Below are positions 4,539-6,854 of a DNA stretch of 6,854 nucleotides, piece by piece (within the stretch, counting starts at the first letter, position 1; every line of letters starts with the position of its first letter). Source of the DNA: Anaerolineae bacterium (GTDB lineage Bacteria; Chloroflexota; Anaerolineae; B4-G1; DUEL01); contig JAFGOJ010000479.1 of assembly GCA_016926575.1 (NCBI GenBank), positions 1-6,854 of the forward strand. The letters run 5' to 3'. The notes below the pieces were generated by a model, which ran no database searches, had not been told where the DNA came from, and saw nothing but the letters and a program-made list of their open reading frames with translations. The position numbers and the translations under genes were made by a program.

Positions 4539-6854
4539 TTAGAAAACCACCACCTCGCCCGCGACGTTCAAAAACACCAACGCTCCCGCCACCGCCACGC
4601 CCAATTGCTGGCGCACGGCGCGCTCGTAGCGCTGGACTTGCGCCGCGTACCCCTCCCGTTGGACGTGCGCCGCTAGGTCTTCGCCCGATTCCAACCGGTC
4701 GGTTTTGAACTCGGCGATCTTCCACGTCTCCCCGACGCGATAGAGCAGGTCGATCACCCCGTGTTCCACCCGCTCGCCCTCGCCGATGCTGAAGGGCACC
4801 TCGTGCCAGCGCTCCGCCGCGTCAAGCTCGGCCCACAAGGGGTGCGCGCGGAAGCGCCGCAAGATGCGCTTCGTTTCCCCGATTGCCGCGTGAATCTCCG
4901 CCTCGTCTACCAGCCCCATCTCCAGCGCAGACGGGCGCAGAAATGCCTCGACCTCCGTCTCGTCGAAGCACCAGTGGCGTAGCGCCGTGTGCACCAATGT
5001 CCCCACTACCCAGGCCGGAGCTTGTGGGCGCTTCGACGTGGGCACGACGCGCCAGACCCGGCGCGGTGGTTGTGCCTCGCGCTGGCGCAGCTTGGCATCG
5101 GCCTCCGACGGCGGCACGACCAGCGGCGCGACCAGGTCCCGGGCGATAGGTGTGCCCTCCTGCGGCACACCGACCTCGACCGTGCCGGCAGCCAGTAATC
5201 CCTCCGCGTGCCACGGGTAGAGCGTGCAGCCAATGTCTTCGCCTAACGTCATCGCGTGCGGTTCGGCAGGGAGGCCCGGCACGGGCAGTTCGTCCAGCCC
5301 CGCGGCCTGCCCCAGAATCTGGAGCCAGCCCCCCAGGCTCAACTGCCCCCCCTTGAGGAGCTTCGTGTGCGCGCTGACCAACACCTTCTCTTCGGCGCGG
5401 GTCAGTGCCACGTAGAGCAAGCGCCGGTTCTCCGCCTCGTCCCGCTCCCTGTCGTGCAGCGCGGCCAACCGGTGCGCCGCCGGGCGCTGGCTGTCGCCAC
5501 GGGACGCGCGCAAGTTGAGCGTCACGCCGGTCTGCTCGCCCAACCGAATGTCGTCCGAACTGCCGTGCCCGGCGTGCGCCGCGTCGGCGATCACGACCAC
5601 CGGGAACTCCAGCCCCTTGGCCTTGTGGACGGTCATCAATTGCACGGCACTCCCCGCCTCGGTCGGGGCCTCGCTCTCCCGCGCGCCGACGTCGCGCAAC
5701 ACCCGCACGTACTCCAGAAACGCGCGCACGCTCACCAGGCCGCTGGTGTGCGCGTCTGCCAGGAGCTTGTCGACGTTGCGCAGCGCGCGCGCCCCGCCTG
5801 CCGCGCTGCCCAGCGCGGCGCGGTAGCCCGTGCGGTCCAGCAGCCGCTTCAACAGCGTCGCGACGGGCACGCGCCCCGCCAACCCGTGCAGCTCGGCCAG
5901 CAGTTCCCGCCCCCGCACGGCCTGTGCCAGTTCGTCCGGCGGCACGATGGCGGGCAGGTCGGCGGAGTTGAGCACCGACCAGATGGCGCAGGGCCGTTGG
6001 GCGGCCCGCGGCCCGCTCTCGGAGGACGGAAACCGCAGCCGGTAGAGCGCGGCGTCGCTCAAGCCGACGGCCGGTGAGCGCAGAAACCCCACCAACGCCA
6101 GGTCGTCGCTGGGGTCAGATGCGGCGAGCAGCGCGTTGAGCAGGTCACGCACCTCGTACCGCTCGTAGAAGCCGCGCCCCGCCACGGTGACGAAGGGAAT
6201 GCCCGCTCGATCCAAGGCGTCCTCGTAGACCGAAAACGTGGTCGAGGCGCGGAACAGCAACGCCACGTCCTTCCACTCGACGCCTTCCTGCGCGTGCAAG
6301 GCGTGCAGGTGCAGCGCCAACCCTTCGGCAGCGGCCTGCCGGCCCAGGGCTGCCGACTCGCCCAGCCCCAGCAGGAACTGGACGAACGGCGGGGCGATGC
6401 CAGGGCGTGGGGCGGCCCGGTGGGCTGCCAGCGGCGCGAAGGGCACGGCGTAGAGGCGGCCCGGCCGCGCCAGCTCGTCGAGCGCGGGGGCCAGCAGCCG
6501 GTTGGCGGTCTCCACCAGCGAGCCGTGCGTGCGGAAGGTCAGGTCAAGGGCGACCGTGCGGCCTCCGGCGCGCGCCATGTCGTCCTGGACGCGGCGGAAG
6601 ACGGTCACGTCGGCCCCACGGAAGCGGTAGATGGACTGCTTGGCATCGCCGACGACGAAGAGCACCGCGGGCGGCACGACCTGTGCGGTGCGCTGCTCGA
6701 ATCCGGTCAGCGCGTAGACGATCTCCCGCTGGCGTTCGTTGGTATCCTGGAACTCATCCACCAGCACGGCGCGGGTTTCGGCCTGCCGGGCGGCGCGGAC
6801 GTGGGGGTCTCTCAACAGCGCCAGCGCCCCCGCCTCCAGGTCGTCGAAGTCGAG
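4539..6854 (-). CDS. addA: AddA-type ATP-dependent helicase-nuclease subunit, 5' end beyond the window
   Basis: The frame is open to the right window edge (LDFDDLE at 6854-6834), so the 771 visible residues are the C-terminal part. A TTG at 6813-6815 is internal, not the start. AddA with AddB processes double-strand ends for homologous recombination. Superfamily 1 motifs run in order, numbered from the first visible residue: DEFQDT Walker B (33-38), GDAKQSIYRFRGAD (69-82), LTFRT motif IV, the motif V segment MTVHKAKGLEF (from 407) and the motif VI segment LLYVALTRAEEK (from 479). A RecB-family PD-(D/E)xK nuclease follows: GTLVHTAL with His622, Asp702 in VIDLL, Glu715 and Lys717 in AEFKTD, and Gln739/Tyr743 in QVQRY. 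The nuclease thus looks intact. Walker A and motif Ia, some 350-450 residues, must lie outside the window. No Fe-S cysteines are seen, as expected for AddA rather than AddB. An addB gene would most naturally lie further right, upstream on this strand. RexA-like or RecB-like naming is possible, but the nuclease placement and overall order favour AddA. Confidence 0.9.
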   Translation of the reverse strand, partial: LDFDDLEAGALALLRDPHVRAARQAETRAVLVDEFQDTNERQREIVYALTGFEQRTAQVVPPAVLFVVGDAKQSIYRFRGADVTVFRRVQDDMARAGGRTVALDLTFRTHGSLVETANRLLAPALDELARPGRLYAVPFAPLAAHRAAPRPGIAPPFVQFLLGLGESAALGRQAAAEGLALHLHALHAQEGVEWKDVALLFRASTTFSVYEDALDRAGIPFVTVAGRGFYERYEVRDLLNALLAASDPSDDLALVGFLRSPAVGLSDAALYRLRFPSSESGPRAAQRPCAIWSVLNSADLPAIVPPDELAQAVRGRELLAELHGLAGRVPVATLLKRLLDRTGYRAALGSAAGGARALRNVDKLLADAHTSGLVSVRAFLEYVRVLRDVGARESEAPTEAGSAVQLMTVHKAKGLEFPVVVIADAAHAGHGSSDDIRLGEQTGVTLNLRASRGDSQRPAAHRLAALHDRERDEAENRRLLYVALTRAEEKVLVSAHTKLLKGGQLSLGGWLQILGQAAGLDELPVPGLPAEPHAMTLGEDIGCTLYPWHAEGLLAAGTVEVGVPQEGTPIARDLVAPLVVPPSEADAKLRQREAQPPRRVWRVVPTSKRPQAPAWVVGTLVHTALRHWCFDETEVEAFLRPSALEMGLVDEAEIHAAIGETKRILRRFRAHPLWAELDAAERWHEVPFSIGEGERVEHGVIDLLYRVGETWKIAEFKTDRLESGEDLAAHVQREGYAAQVQRYERAVRQQLGVAVAGALVFLNVAGEVVVF

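Noticed and set aside
5256..6077. 273-codon plus-strand open frame opposite the AddA-type gene
   Set aside because: The composition is typical of antisense in GC-rich DNA, there is no ribosome binding site or motif, and helicase motifs V and VI lie on the other strand here.
6813..6815. TTG as the start of the helicase-nuclease gene
   Set aside because: The frame continues to the window edge with LDFDDLE, a conserved SF1 helicase segment just before Walker B. The Walker A part must also exist upstream, so this codon is internal.
1..6854. Defence island, CRISPR array, phage or transposon content
   Set aside because: No direct-repeat/spacer pattern, transposase, integrase or nuclease pair was found. 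The AddA-type enzyme is a housekeeping repair subunit and its neighbours are not defence genes. I found no previously undescribed multi-gene system here.

Overview
The window looks like a bacterial chromosome segment of high GC content, most likely from the phylum Chloroflexota (Anaerolineae-like). This is an inference from style, not a database result. It rests on a lipoprotein with a Pro/Thr-rich stalk and two jelly-roll-like modules, a secreted FG-GAP propeller whose C-terminus reads YLPIVLLRW (close to the YLPLVLR-type endings I associate with secreted Chloroflexota proteins), and GC-rich palindromes with CTAC at an end scattered in the gaps between genes.

There are four genes, strictly alternating in strand. 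(1) 133-1488 (+) encodes a probable surface lipoprotein with a tandemly duplicated domain. (2) 1654-2985 (-) encodes a metal-dependent amidohydrolase of the methylthioadenosine/S-adenosylhomocysteine deaminase type, with all metal and catalytic residues in place but changes around the substrate pocket. (3) 3076-4500 (+) starts at TTG and encodes a secreted seven-repeat FG-GAP (integrin-alpha-like) beta-propeller. (4) 4539-6854 (-), cut by the right window edge, encodes the C-terminal two thirds or so of an AddA-type helicase-nuclease.

Both convergent junctions (1489-1653 and 4501-4538) hold hairpin-forming palindromes. The second is a near-perfect 37-base palindrome that contains the stop codon of the FG-GAP gene. 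The only divergent junction (2986-3075) has no such palindrome but carries two plausible promoters that overlap head to head. The first 132 bases hold no gene, only a possible promoter, a small dyad and the ribosome binding site of gene 1.

The genes do not form an obvious pathway or operon. Two are envelope or extracellular proteins, one is nucleoside/purine salvage-like metabolism and one is double-strand-break repair. I see no CRISPR array, transposase, phage gene, RNA gene or recognisable defence island. The points most worth following up are the palindromes at convergent gene ends, the C-terminal YLPIV motif and the altered active-site surroundings of the deaminase.
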